From Parvibaculum sp963696585 (GTDB lineage: Bacteria; Pseudomonadota; Alphaproteobacteria; Parvibaculales; Parvibaculaceae): 10,935 bases of DNA. The position numbers were made by a program, and so were the translations under genes. The notes below the pieces were generated by a model. The model saw nothing but the letters and a program-made list of their open reading frames with translations. It ran no database searches and was not told the origin of the DNA. Shown one piece after another: positions 1 through 7,697 of the stretch. Numbering within the stretch: the stretch's first letter is position 1; every line of letters starts with the position of its first letter. Where the stretch lies: NCBI GenBank assembly GCA_963696585.1, contig CAVOKW010000005.1, positions 1-10,935 of the forward strand, written 5' to 3'.

Positions 1-907
1 AAACATCAATGGCGCGGCGCGGCTCGGACAGATAGTCATGGAGCTTGGCAAGGCTTGATTCATGGCCGTCGATCAGGGAGGTCAGCCGAAGATGCAGCCC
101 CATGAAGGGCTCATTATGCGCGGGAAGCACCAGGAGATCGGCTGGCAGATTGGCGCGCAGGCGATGGCAGCTCTCGATCCATTCCTGCAAGGGATTGTCC
201 GAGAGGTCGGTCGGATGGACGCTGACATTGGATGAAATGCGCGGCAACACCTGATCGCCTGAAATGAACAATTTCAAATCCGCGCAATAAAGGCAGACAT
301 GCTCCGGCGCGTGACCCGAACCGACAACGACGCGCCAGATATGATCGCCGATTTTCATTTCATCGCCTTCGCGCAGGCGACGATAAGTGTCCGGCAGGCG
401 CGACACGCGCTCTCCGAAATTGCCAAAGCGTTGGGCATAGTCATCGAGACCGCGCTCGCTGAAACCCGCCGCCCTGTAGAAGGCAAGCGCTTCCTTGGGC
501 GCTTCGCGGCCTGTGTCGAGAACGAGATTGCGGCAGCTCAGAAAATCAATCCGCGACATGTGCAGATCGACATTCCATTTGCGCGTCAGCCAGCCGGCGA
601 GACCGACATGATCCGGGTGAAGATGCGTGACGATGACGCCCTTGATCGGCTTGTCCATGAGATGTGTGGCAAAGACCTTGCGCCACAGTGCCTTGGCGTC
701 ATCCGTGGCGACGCCGGTATCGACAATGAACCAGCCGTCCGTGTCTTCGATCAGCCAGACATTGATATGGTCGAGCTGAAAGGGGATGGGCAGGCGTACC
801 CAAAGCACGCCCGGCCCTACCTCGATCACCTCACCGGGCGCGGGAATGCGGCCCAGCGGATAGGTCAAGGATTCAGCATCAGGTGTGGCAAGCGATACAT
901 CAGACAT
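1..907 (-). CDS. MBL-fold metallo-hydrolase, C-terminus cut by window edge
   Basis: A metallo-beta-lactamase-fold hydrolase, probably cytoplasmic since no signal peptide is seen. About 302 residues are visible and the reading frame runs off the left edge. The zinc-binding signature THLHPDH lies at residues 94-100. Further likely ligands are H199 in GSGHAPEH, D218 in SGDQ and H264 in PAHNEPF, so both metal sites look intact. The region after about residue 235 fits the helical/winged-helix tail found in LACTB2-like and related hydrolases. The substrate cannot be told from sequence; thioesters, glutathione thioesters and lactones are all used in this superfamily. The ATG at 905-907 is chosen because the protein then starts shortly before the conserved APGEVIEVGPGVLWVRLP segment; its ribosome-binding site is weak. 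It lies 107 bases downstream of the acyl-CoA dehydrogenase gene on the same strand, with a promoter candidate in the gap. Family certain; specific function unknown. Confidence 0.9.
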   Translation of the reverse strand, partial: MSDVSLATPDAESLTYPLGRIPAPGEVIEVGPGVLWVRLPIPFQLDHINVWLIEDTDGWFIVDTGVATDDAKALWRKVFATHLMDKPIKGVIVTHLHPDHVGLAGWLTRKWNVDLHMSRIDFLSCRNLVLDTGREAPKEALAFYRAAGFSERGLDDYAQRFGNFGERVSRLPDTYRRLREGDEMKIGDHIWRVVVGSGHAPEHVCLYCADLKLFISGDQVLPRISSNVSVHPTDLSDNPLQEWIESCHRLRANLPADLLVLPAHNEPFMGLHLRLTSLIDGHESSLAKLHDYLSEPRRAIDV

Positions 908-947
908 GGGGTCACCGACTTCTGCGCAAACGGGCTGGCATCCATTC

Positions 948-976
948 GTGATAGGCGTCTCGGTGCCTCTGGTCAA
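948..976 (-). promoter_or_regulatory. Candidate sigma-70 promoter for the MBL hydrolase
   Basis: On the minus strand a TTGACC -35 hexamer (971-976) is separated by exactly 17 bases from a TATCAC -10 hexamer (948-953). This matches the housekeeping consensus at five and four of six positions. It would place the transcript start near 941 and leave a leader of about 35 bases before the ATG at 907. This suggests that the hydrolase can be transcribed apart from the acyl-CoA dehydrogenase upstream. Pattern match only. Confidence 0.4.
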
Positions 977-1014
977 ATTGTTCGCGAAAAAACACACTCA
1001 CGCTGGGGAAAGCA

Positions 1015-2793
1015 TCAACTCGCAAGGGCTGTGGCATCCAGCGCATAAAGCGTCTCTGCCCCGGCACATGCCGAGTGTGCCAGCCCTGAGGCGGCAGGTA
1101 AAATATTGTCAGCATAAAATTGCGCCGTGACGAGACGCGTCTTGGCAAAGGCAGCCGGATGCGCAGCCGATGTGGCGACGAGTGCCGCGCGGATCAGGAA
1201 ATGGGCGCCGAGCACAGTGCCAAAGAGGCGCAGATAGGGACTTGCGCCGGCCAGCGCATTTTGGGGCGTCGATTTAAGTTGTTCTGCCATATAGACATTT
1301 GCGTCTTCAAGGGTTTTGCATGCGTTAGCCAGCTCCTCGCCCATGGCCAAGAACGCCTCACCCCTGGCGGCGGCATCGCGCGCGGTCTGGGCGATTTCTT
1401 CCATCAGGTCCGACACGACAGCGCCATTCCCAAGTGGCAGTTTTCGCGTCACCAGATCAATCGCCTGAATGCCATTGGCGCCTTCATATATCGGCAAAAT
1501 GCGGGCATCTCGCAGAAACTGCGCGGCGCCCGTTTCTTCGATATAGCCCATGCCGCCATGGATCTGAACGCCCATGGAAGCGACTTCGACAGCGATGTCG
1601 GTCGAAAATGACTTGGCAATCGGTGTCAGAAGATCAGCTCGCGTCTTGCCGGATTCGCGCGTCTCAGCGCTCGTCGCGATATGCGCCTGATCCAGCGCGA
1701 CGCCTGTGGCATAGCAGATCATGCGGGCGGCTTGCGTCAGCGCCTTCATGGTCATCAGTGTACGTCTTATATCGGCATGCTCGATGATGGGTGACATTTC
1801 GCCCGCTGGGGCGCTTGTTCCTGCGGCACGTCCCTGTTTGCGGTCACGCGCATAGGCGAGCGCATGTTGCGTCGCGCGATCAGCAAGCGCCACGCCTTGC
1901 GTACCGACCAGCAGACGGGCGTTGTTCATCATGGTGAACATGCAGGCAAGGCCGCGATTTTCCTCGCCGATCAACCAGCCTGTGGCACCGCCTTTTTCAC
2001 CATAGGACATGACGCAGGTGGGGCTGGCATGGATGCCGAGTTTTTCCTCGATGCCGATGCAATGGGCATCATTGCGTTCGCCGAGCGAACCGTCTGCGTT
2101 GACGAGAAACTTCGGTACGAGAAAGAGCGAAATGCCGCGCGTTCCGGCTGGTGCATCGGGCAGGCGCGCCAGCACGAGATGGACGATATTCTCGGCCATG
2201 TCGTGATCGCCATAGGTGATGAAAATCTTGGTGCCGGTGATCGCATAACGACCCTCGCCAAGCGGTATGGCTTTCGCCTTCAAGGCATTGAGGTCGGAGC
2301 CCGCCTGCGGCTCGGTCAGATTCATGGTGCCGGTCCATTCACCCGAAATGAGTTTGGCGAGGTAGCGGTCTTTCAGCGCCTGCGAGCCATGGGTGGTGAG
2401 CGCTTCGACCGCACCTTGCGAGAGAAGCGGGCAGAGACCAAACGAGATATTGGCGGCGTTCCACATTTCCTGCGCCGCAACGGCGACACTGAGCGGCAGG
2501 CCCTGTCCGCCAAAGTCGGGCGTTGCCGCAAGGCTTGCCCAGCCGCCCTCGACCCATTGACGATAGGCCTGAGCAAAGCCCCTGGCGGTTCTGACGCCAT
2601 CGGATTCCAGACGGCAGCCCTCCCGATCGCCCGGCCCGTTCAGCGGCGCCAGAACCTCGCTTGCCAGCTTGCCTCCCTCCTCCAGCACGGCGTCAACCAA
2701 GTCGCGCCCGAGATCGGGAAAACCCAGTTCCTGCAGCCCGAGGACATCATTCAGGATAAAAGACATATCGCGGGTCGGGGCGTGATAGGCCAT
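1015..2793 (-). CDS. Acyl-CoA dehydrogenase, DmdC-like long form with C-terminal extra domain
   Basis: A 592-residue flavoprotein acyl-CoA dehydrogenase, expected to oxidise an acyl-CoA thioester to the 2-enoyl-CoA in the cytoplasm and pass electrons to electron-transfer flavoprotein. The order is an N-terminal extension (DMSFILNDVLG, residues 9-19), the helical and beta domains with MNLTEPQAGSDL at 157-168, the C-terminal helical domain with MGVQIHGGMGYIEE at 407-420, and YEGANGIQA at 436-444, whose Glu437 is the likely catalytic base. An extra domain of about 140 residues follows. Length and layout match the DmdC (3-methylmercaptopropionyl-CoA dehydrogenase) group, but that group contains many paralogs with other substrates, so a role in DMSP breakdown is not shown. 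The ATG at 2791-2793 has a GGAG motif six bases upstream. The frame stays open far upstream, but only as the antisense of the divergent genes. Family very secure; substrate open. Confidence 0.95.
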   Translation of the reverse strand: MAYHAPTRDMSFILNDVLGLQELGFPDLGRDLVDAVLEEGGKLASEVLAPLNGPGDREGCRLESDGVRTARGFAQAYRQWVEGGWASLAATPDFGGQGLPLSVAVAAQEMWNAANISFGLCPLLSQGAVEALTTHGSQALKDRYLAKLISGEWTGTMNLTEPQAGSDLNALKAKAIPLGEGRYAITGTKIFITYGDHDMAENIVHLVLARLPDAPAGTRGISLFLVPKFLVNADGSLGERNDAHCIGIEEKLGIHASPTCVMSYGEKGGATGWLIGEENRGLACMFTMMNNARLLVGTQGVALADRATQHALAYARDRKQGRAAGTSAPAGEMSPIIEHADIRRTLMTMKALTQAARMICYATGVALDQAHIATSAETRESGKTRADLLTPIAKSFSTDIAVEVASMGVQIHGGMGYIEETGAAQFLRDARILPIYEGANGIQAIDLVTRKLPLGNGAVVSDLMEEIAQTARDAAARGEAFLAMGEELANACKTLEDANVYMAEQLKSTPQNALAGASPYLRLFGTVLGAHFLIRAALVATSAAHPAAFAKTRLVTAQFYADNILPAASGLAHSACAGAETLYALDATALAS

Positions 2794-2870
2794 AAGGTTC
2801 TCCGGGTGGCTGCAATTTTGCGTATTGGGCGGCTTATTGGTTGTGATGGGCGCTTTTACTGTATTCTCTG

Positions 2871-2894
2871 CGCCAGTTGAACTGCTGACTGGCG
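2871..2894. promoter_or_regulatory. Perfect inverted repeat in divergent gap, candidate operator
   Basis: CGCCAGT (2871-2877) and ACTGGCG (2888-2894) are perfect 7-base inverted arms around a 10-base spacer. They sit in the 135-base gap between the divergent acyl-CoA dehydrogenase and short-chain dehydrogenase genes. The repeat lies just downstream of a weak -10-like TATTCT at 2862-2867 for the plus-strand gene, a typical place for a repressor site. It could equally form an RNA hairpin in the leader. No regulator gene lies next to it in the window. Confidence 0.35.
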
Positions 2895-2928
2895 TGTTGG
2901 CAGTGATTGTGCGCCTGGAGAGACGGAT

Positions 2929-3759
2929 ATGATGATGGCACAGGGTAACAAGGCTCGCACAGCGCTCATCACGGGGGCATCTGCCGGGATCGGGCGCGAA
3001 ATGGCGCTGGTCTTTGCCGCCCATGGCTTCAATCTGGTGCTTGTTGCCCGTCGCCGCGAGCGGCTTGAAGCCCTGTCGCAAGAGGTCAAAGGCAAATATG
3101 GCGTTGAGGCGCATGTGATTGCCGCTGATCTGGCCGACCCTGCCACACCACGTCGTCTGTTCGATGAAATGGCAAGCCGCCACATCATGATTGATGCGCT
3201 GGTCAATAATGCGGGTTATTCGGTCACCGGCTTTTTCCGGGACACAAAATGGGCCGATCAGGCGGCACTCATTCAGGTCATGGTGACAAGCTATGCCGAA
3301 CTCTGCCACCTCTTCGGGCCGGGCATGGCGGCGCGCGGCTATGGCCGCATCATCAATGTCGCCTCCCTTGCCGGGCATTTGCCGGGTGCGGCGGGCGGCA
3401 CGCTTTACGCCGCCTCCAAAGCCTTTGTGATCAAGATGTCGGAAAGCCTGTCGCTCGAAAACATCGGCAATAATGTACATGTGACAGCGCTCTGTCCCGG
3501 CTTCACCTATTCCGAGTTTCATGATGTGGCGGGCAATCGCGAGGCGATGAACAAGCTGCCAAAGTTCATCTGGATGACAGGCGATGTGGTGGCGCAGCAG
3601 GCCTACGACGCCGTGATGGCGGGTCGCCCCGTTATCATCAATGGTACGATCAACAATGCGATTGCGCTGCTGGCGCGCCTGTTGCCGCAACGTCTCGTCC
3701 ACTGGACGATGGCGCGCAATCGCCGCAATGCCAAGCCGAAGTCGCCCCATGCCGCCTGA
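2929..3759 (+). CDS. Classical short-chain dehydrogenase/reductase (SDR)
   Basis: A 276-residue NAD(P)-dependent oxidoreductase of the classical SDR family, predicted cytoplasmic. The Rossmann nucleotide-binding motif TGASAGIG is at 15-22, an acidic cofactor residue in AADLAD at 66-70, NNAG at 93-96, the catalytic serine S146 in VASLAG, and Y160-x3-K164 in YAASK. The arginines in VARRRERL after the second strand favour NADPH, by family rule. The PGFTYSEFH segment at 190-198 resembles the PGFT-TEFH motif of DltE/YqjQ-like SDRs. The C-terminal stretch from about 235 (IINGTINNAIALLARLLP) is hydrophobic or amphipathic and may touch the membrane. Three ATG codons stand in a row (2929, 2932, 2935); GGAG at 2917-2920 favours the first or second. 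It overlaps the next gene by 11 bases, so the two are probably co-transcribed and translationally coupled. The substrate is unknown. Confidence 0.92.
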   Translation: MMMAQGNKARTALITGASAGIGREMALVFAAHGFNLVLVARRRERLEALSQEVKGKYGVEAHVIAADLADPATPRRLFDEMASRHIMIDALVNNAGYSVTGFFRDTKWADQAALIQVMVTSYAELCHLFGPGMAARGYGRIINVASLAGHLPGAAGGTLYAASKAFVIKMSESLSLENIGNNVHVTALCPGFTYSEFHDVAGNREAMNKLPKFIWMTGDVVAQQAYDAVMAGRPVIINGTINNAIALLARLLPQRLVHWTMARNRRNAKPKSPHAA

Positions 3760-4711
3760 ATTGATAGCTGCCGATGACGACAGCATTGCCAGGGCGGGTC
3801 GGCTGATCGTGCAAGGGGCGCTTGTCGCCTTTCCGACAGAGACCGTTTACGGGCTTGGCGCCGATGCAACGAATGATGGGGCGGTTGCCGCCATTTTCGA
3901 GGCGAAGGGGCGGCCGCGCTTCAATCCGCTGATCGTGCATCTGCCTGATCGCGAGAGCGCTGATCGCCATGTCCGCTTCACTGATGATGCTGACAAGCTG
4001 GCGCGCGCCTTTTGGCCGGGTGGGTTGACACTTGTCCTGCCACGCCGCCCTGATTGCATCCTGTCGCTGCTGGTCAGCGCCGGGCTCGACACCGTCGCGC
4101 TGCGTGTACCCGCCCACCCTGTTGCCCATCGCCTTCTTCTGGCTGCGGGGCGCCCGATTGCCGCACCCTCGGCCAATGCCTCAGGCCGCATCAGCCCGAC
4201 ACGCGCCGAGCATGTGTTGCAATCGCTTGGGCAGGCAAGTGCGCTCAAACTCATACTGGATGGCGGTGCCTGCGCCATGGGTCTTGAATCAAGCGTTGTC
4301 GGCTTTCCGGCTGCCGGACCGACATTGCTGCGGCCCGGCGCGATTGCGCGCGAGGCCATTGAGGCGGTACTGGGGTGCAAGCTCATCGAGGCCGTACCGC
4401 TTTCAGGCGAGGCTGGACGCGCTTCGCCCGGCCAGCTTGAAAGTCATTACGCCCCGGATGTCGCGATCCGGTTGAATGCGCTTGAGGCGCGCGCCGGTGA
4501 GAGCCTGTTGGGATTTGGGCCGCTGATGCCGGATGTGCCGGGGCTGAACCTCTCAACCGCAGGCGATCTGCGCGAGGCGGCGGCGCAGCTTTTTTCGATG
4601 CTGCGAGAACTTGACGCCATGGGTAAACCCATTGCCGTCATGCCCATACCCGAGACGGGTCTTGGCGAAGCCATCAATGACCGTCTGCGCCGCGCCGCTG
4701 CGCCGCGCTGA
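3749..4711 (+). CDS. tsaC: L-threonylcarbamoyladenylate synthase (TsaC/Sua5 family, long form)
   Basis: A 320-residue enzyme that makes threonylcarbamoyl-AMP from threonine, bicarbonate and ATP. This is the first step of the t6A modification at A37 of ANN-decoding tRNAs and is normally needed for accurate translation. The YrdC-like domain fills residues 1 to about 205, with FPTETVYGLGADA at 28-40, KGRPRFNPL at 53-61 and APSANASGRISPT at 139-151; K53, R55, S141 and N143 are the expected binding residues. The linker SPGQLESHYAP (226-236) and the C-terminal Sua5 domain to the end show it is the long Sua5/YwlC form rather than the short E. coli TsaC. The ATG at 3749 is chosen because the domain starts directly after it and it overlaps the upstream SDR stop; upstream in-frame ATGs lie well inside the SDR gene. 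The gene ends only four bases from the convergent yqhA. Confidence 0.95.
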   Translation: MPPELIAADDDSIARAGRLIVQGALVAFPTETVYGLGADATNDGAVAAIFEAKGRPRFNPLIVHLPDRESADRHVRFTDDADKLARAFWPGGLTLVLPRRPDCILSLLVSAGLDTVALRVPAHPVAHRLLLAAGRPIAAPSANASGRISPTRAEHVLQSLGQASALKLILDGGACAMGLESSVVGFPAAGPTLLRPGAIAREAIEAVLGCKLIEAVPLSGEAGRASPGQLESHYAPDVAIRLNALEARAGESLLGFGPLMPDVPGLNLSTAGDLREAAAQLFSMLRELDAMGKPIAVMPIPETGLGEAINDRLRRAAAPR

Positions 4712-4715
4712 TCTG

Positions 4716-5213
4716 TCAGTGCTTTTTGACGGTCATGTTGTCGAGCCAGGCAAGCCCCACAGCCGAGATCACGAAAGCCATGTGCATGATGGTCTGCCAC
4801 ATGATCTTGTCAGAGGTATATTGGCTGACATTCAGGAAGACCTGAAGCAGGTGGATCGACGAAATGGCGACAATGGCGGACGCAACCTTCACTTTCAGGC
4901 TGCCGGAATCGAGCTTGCCGAGCCAGGTCAGGCCGGTCTTTTCCTCGTCAAACCGGCTGACAAAGTTTTCATAGCTTGTCAGCATGACCATGAGCATGAG
5001 GCCTGCCACCAGCGTGGCATCGATGAGGCTCAACATGGCCAAAATCATGTCTGCTTCAGACGAGATCAGCGCATTTTCAGCGATCTTGTAGAGCTTGACG
5101 AGGAAGGAGGCGGCATAGACGGCGAGCGCCACAGCCAGCCCCAGATAGAAGACGACCAGAATCCAGCGGCTGAACAGCACCAGACGTTCGATCAGCAATT
5201 CGAATGACTTCAT
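4716..5213 (-). CDS. yqhA: YqhA/UPF0114 family integral membrane protein
   Basis: A 165-residue inner-membrane protein of the UPF0114 family, about the same length as E. coli YqhA. Three or four hydrophobic segments are visible, near residues 18-38, 57-80, 109-128 and 142-157. The family signature is clear: DMILAMLSLIDATLVAGLMLMV, then TSYENFVSRFDEEK at 79-92, WLGKLDSGSLKVKVA at 97-111 and AISSIHLLQVF at 116-126. The biochemical function of the family is not established. The ATG at 5211-5213 follows GAGGGAAAG, a good ribosome-binding site; the frame continues upstream but without family similarity. It lies 68 bases after the VOC gene on the same strand, with a hairpin between them, so it may be co-transcribed with it at a reduced level. 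Its end faces the end of tsaC with a four-base gap and no room for a separate terminator. Confidence 0.93.
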   Translation of the reverse strand: MKSFELLIERLVLFSRWILVVFYLGLAVALAVYAASFLVKLYKIAENALISSEADMILAMLSLIDATLVAGLMLMVMLTSYENFVSRFDEEKTGLTWLGKLDSGSLKVKVASAIVAISSIHLLQVFLNVSQYTSDKIMWQTIMHMAFVISAVGLAWLDNMTVKKH

Positions 5214-5257
5214 CTTTCCCTCGGCCCCTCGGCATCCCAAAATATGTGCTGGCGACA

Positions 5258-5287
5258 GCCTGTCAGATTTTAAGCCATCTGTCAGGC
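5258..5287 (-). terminator. Strong hairpin over the VOC stop codon, possible attenuator or terminator
   Basis: GCCTGTCAGAT (5258-5268) and ATCTGTCAGGC (5277-5287) pair over 10 of 11 positions, with a single central T-T mismatch and an 8-base loop. The hairpin covers the stop codon of the VOC gene (5282-5284) and precedes yqhA by about 45 bases. No T-run follows directly in the minus-strand direction; the nearest is ATATTTT about 15 bases further on. A classical intrinsic terminator is therefore not clear. It may instead be an mRNA-stabilising 3' structure or a partial terminator. Confidence 0.35.
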
Positions 5288-6172
5288 GGGTCCGACCAAC
5301 AAAGTGGGGACGCCGAAGGTTTCCTTGCGGATGGTGCAAACCGCCGTGCCTGCCTTGCGGCCTTCACGCACTTCGGACACATCCAGACCGGCAGCGGCGA
5401 GACGCGCCTGAGCGGCAGCGATGTTCCTGACCGACCAGGCCAGACCCCAGAAGAAATCCGCCTTGGGCGCCTTGCTGGCATCGAGCGACTGGGCAACCTC
5501 AATCGTCATGCCCCCCACCCGGAAGAAGAGCTGGCGCACGCCCCATTCGGGCTTGGTCTGGTCCAGCGCCAGGCGGATGCCGAGCATATCGCCAAAGAGC
5601 GTTTTGCAGCCATCGGCATCCGGCGTCAGCACGACGACATGGTCAGCCGCCGAGACGGCGGCATCGGCACGCACGCCAGCCACAAGTGGCGCCATGGGCA
5701 GGGCATCAGCCGGATCGAGATGCTCGATACCGAGCATGAAAAGCCCATGTGTTGCCTCGCCCGGCATGGCAAATGTGTTCCAGTGGCGGATATTGCCGGT
5801 GATTTCGTCGCGGCCTGAGCCCTTCACGGGATCGCCGGCCGGAAACCCGCGCGACCTCAATGTGGCGGTTGCGGCAGCCGCATTGGCAACACCCAGCACG
5901 ATGCCATAGAGGCCCTGACCCTTTTCAGCCAGACGCTTTTTCAGATCATCCGCACCGGGGCCTTCGCCGACCACACCAAGAACTTCAACATAGGTGTTAT
6001 CGAGGCGATAAAGGACATTGCCCGTGCCACGGCCCGGATGCATGCCGCGCCAGGAGGGGCCACGGCCAAAAATGGCGCTATAGGCCTTTTCAGCGGCGGG
6101 GAGGTCATCGACCGCAATGATGATATGGTCAACGGATGTAAACGCGCCCGCGTGGCTGGCTGTGTCGTTCAT
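5282..6172 (-). CDS. VOC-family (glyoxalase-like) protein with two modules
   Basis: A 296-residue soluble protein of the vicinal-oxygen-chelate superfamily, resembling the Glyoxalase_3-like group. The first module starts at SVDHIIIAVDDLPAAEKAYSAIFG (13-36), with H16 and E63 (in YVEVLG) in metal-ligand positions. The second starts near AADHVVVLTPDADGCKTLFGDMLG, and its GGMTIEVAQ holds the matching Glu. VOC enzymes use a divalent metal for isomerase, lyase or ring-cleaving chemistry; which applies here cannot be read from sequence, and some members bind ligands without catalysis. The ATG at 6170-6172 is chosen because AAAAGGGAG lies about ten bases upstream and the first module begins right after it. 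It is divergent from the FAD-linked dehydrogenase gene, about 106 bases away, so the two may share a control region. Family confident; function unknown. Confidence 0.88.
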   Translation of the reverse strand: MNDTASHAGAFTSVDHIIIAVDDLPAAEKAYSAIFGRGPSWRGMHPGRGTGNVLYRLDNTYVEVLGVVGEGPGADDLKKRLAEKGQGLYGIVLGVANAAAATATLRSRGFPAGDPVKGSGRDEITGNIRHWNTFAMPGEATHGLFMLGIEHLDPADALPMAPLVAGVRADAAVSAADHVVVLTPDADGCKTLFGDMLGIRLALDQTKPEWGVRQLFFRVGGMTIEVAQSLDASKAPKADFFWGLAWSVRNIAAAQARLAAAGLDVSEVREGRKAGTAVCTIRKETFGVPTLLVGPA

Positions 6173-6278
6173 GATGCTTTTGCTCCCTTTTCGGCGCGGC
6201 AATCTAGAACGGCGCTGGAGCCTGCGCCATAACTATATGACATTGCCCCAGCCCCTCATGCGGGAAGCCAAGACACCC

Positions 6279-7697
6279 ATGCCAAGGCCAGAGACCCTTC
6301 AGAAGTTCCGGGACATCGTCGGCGCCAAAGGCTATGCCGATGAGGCGGCGGTGCTCGCCCCGCATCTGGTGGAATGGCGCGGCCTTTATCAGGGGACTTG
6401 CGCCGCGATGCTCTCGCCTGCCTCGACGGCGGAGGTTTCGGCAATCATGGCGCTGGCGCATGAGACACGCATGATGATTGTGCCTCAGGGTGGCAATACG
6501 GGGCTTGTCGGCGGGCAGATCCCGTTTTCGCAAGATGCCATCCTGCTTTCGCTCAGCCGGATGAACAGGCTGCGCGGTATTGATCCCCTCAACAACACGA
6601 TGAGCGTTGACGCCGGCATGACGCTGGCTCAGGCGCAGGCCCATGCGAGCGAGGCCTCGCGCCTTTTCCCGCTGAGCCTTGCCTCGGAAGGTTCGTGCCA
6701 GATCGGCGGCAATCTCGCGACCAATGCGGGCGGCACGGCGGTGTTGCGCTATGGCAATATGCGCGATCTGACGCTCGGCCTGGAAGTGGTGCTGGCCGAT
6801 GGCCGGGTGCTCTCAAGCCTCAAGGGGTTGCGCAAGGACAATACAGGCTATGACCTGAAGCAGCTTTTCATCGGCTCGGAAGGCACGCTCGGCGTCATCA
6901 CGGGCGCGGTGCTGAAACTTTTTGCCGCGCCTGTCGCCATCGAGACGGCCTTTGTCGCCGTGCCGGATGCGGCAAGCGCCGTGGCGCTGTTGCGCCTTAT
7001 GGAGGGGGCGGCAGGTGGTCAGGTCAGCACGTTTGAACTCATTCCCCGTATTGGCCTTGATTTCGTTCTCCGCCATTTGCCGGGCGCGAGCGACCCGCTC
7101 GACCAACCATCCCCTTGGTATGTGCTGGTGGAGATGACGGGCGGGCGCAAGGCTTCCGATTTGCAGGATGTGATGGAAGCCGCACTGGCTGACGGGCTTG
7201 ACGCCAGGCTCGCAATGGATGCCGCTGTGGCGCGATCGGAAAGCCAGCGTCAGGCCTTCTGGCGGTTGCGCGAGAGCCTGTCTGAAATCCAGAAAGCAGA
7301 AGGCGGCAGCATCAAGCATGATGTGTCAGTGCCGGTCTCATCCATCGCAGCTTTTATCGAGCAGGCATCACGCGCCGTCGAAGCGGCCATGCCCGGCATT
7401 CGTCCCGTGCCCTTCGGCCATATTGGCGATGGCAATGTGCATTTCAATCTCAGTCAGCCCCTTGGCATGGACAAGGCGGCCTATCTCGCCCATTGGGATG
7501 AAATGAACGCCATCGTGCATGGCATTGTGCGCGGCATGGGCGGCTCGATCAGCGCCGAACATGGTGTCGGCATCATGAAACGCGACGAAATTGCCGCCAC
7601 GAAATCATCTGTCGAGACGGACCTCATGCGCGCACTTAAAAAGACGCTTGATCCGCGCGGCATACTCAACCCGGGCAAGGTCGTTGCGGCGGATTAA
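6279..7697 (+). CDS. FAD-binding D-2-hydroxyacid dehydrogenase (GlcD / D-2-hydroxyglutarate dehydrogenase type)
   Basis: A 472-residue flavoprotein of the vanillyl-alcohol-oxidase/GlcD fold, expected to oxidise a D-2-hydroxyacid (D-2-hydroxyglutarate, D-lactate or glycolate) to the 2-oxoacid and reduce an electron-transfer partner. The FAD-binding PP-loop PQGGNTGLVGG is at 69-79, GGNLATNAGGTAVLRYGN at 143-160 and IGSEGTLGVIT at 198-208. The C-terminal oxidase domain carries FGHIGDGNVHFN at 379-390, whose H381 and H388 are metal-ligand positions in the D2HGDH group, and AEHGVG at 426-431. Overall it resembles D2HGDH or D-lactate dehydrogenase more than glycolate oxidase GlcD; no glcE/glcF partners are present. 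The start is uncertain among ATGs at 6237, 6258 and 6279; 6279 fits the usual N-terminus (PETLQKFRDIVG), with GGAAG about 13 bases upstream. The stop shares TTAA (7694-7697) with the opposing gene. Confidence 0.92.
   Translation: MPRPETLQKFRDIVGAKGYADEAAVLAPHLVEWRGLYQGTCAAMLSPASTAEVSAIMALAHETRMMIVPQGGNTGLVGGQIPFSQDAILLSLSRMNRLRGIDPLNNTMSVDAGMTLAQAQAHASEASRLFPLSLASEGSCQIGGNLATNAGGTAVLRYGNMRDLTLGLEVVLADGRVLSSLKGLRKDNTGYDLKQLFIGSEGTLGVITGAVLKLFAAPVAIETAFVAVPDAASAVALLRLMEGAAGGQVSTFELIPRIGLDFVLRHLPGASDPLDQPSPWYVLVEMTGGRKASDLQDVMEAALADGLDARLAMDAAVARSESQRQAFWRLRESLSEIQKAEGGSIKHDVSVPVSSIAAFIEQASRAVEAAMPGIRPVPFGHIGDGNVHFNLSQPLGMDKAAYLAHWDEMNAIVHGIVRGMGGSISAEHGVGIMKRDEIAATKSSVETDLMRALKKTLDPRGILNPGKVVAAD

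Noticed and set aside
976..1014. A run of T on the minus strand (rc of 989-994) after the acyl-CoA dehydrogenase, considered as an intrinsic terminator.
   Set aside because: No GC-rich stem precedes it.
299..1048. A 249-codon plus-strand open frame.
   Set aside because: It is antisense to the MBL hydrolase, whose metal-binding motifs are intact; the plus-strand translation shows no family.
1864..2880. A 338-codon open frame on the plus strand.
   Set aside because: It lies fully opposite the acyl-CoA dehydrogenase, its translation has no recognisable domain, and such mirror frames are usual in GC-rich genes.
2794..3786. The acyl-CoA dehydrogenase frame stays open for about 330 more codons upstream, suggesting a 923-residue protein.
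   Set aside because: This part is antisense to the SDR and the start of tsaC, has no family likeness, and the ATG at 2793 has a good ribosome-binding site directly before the conserved N-terminus.
6117..6278. Longer N-terminus of the FAD dehydrogenase starting at 6117.
   Set aside because: It would overlap the start of the divergent VOC gene and adds no conserved residues.
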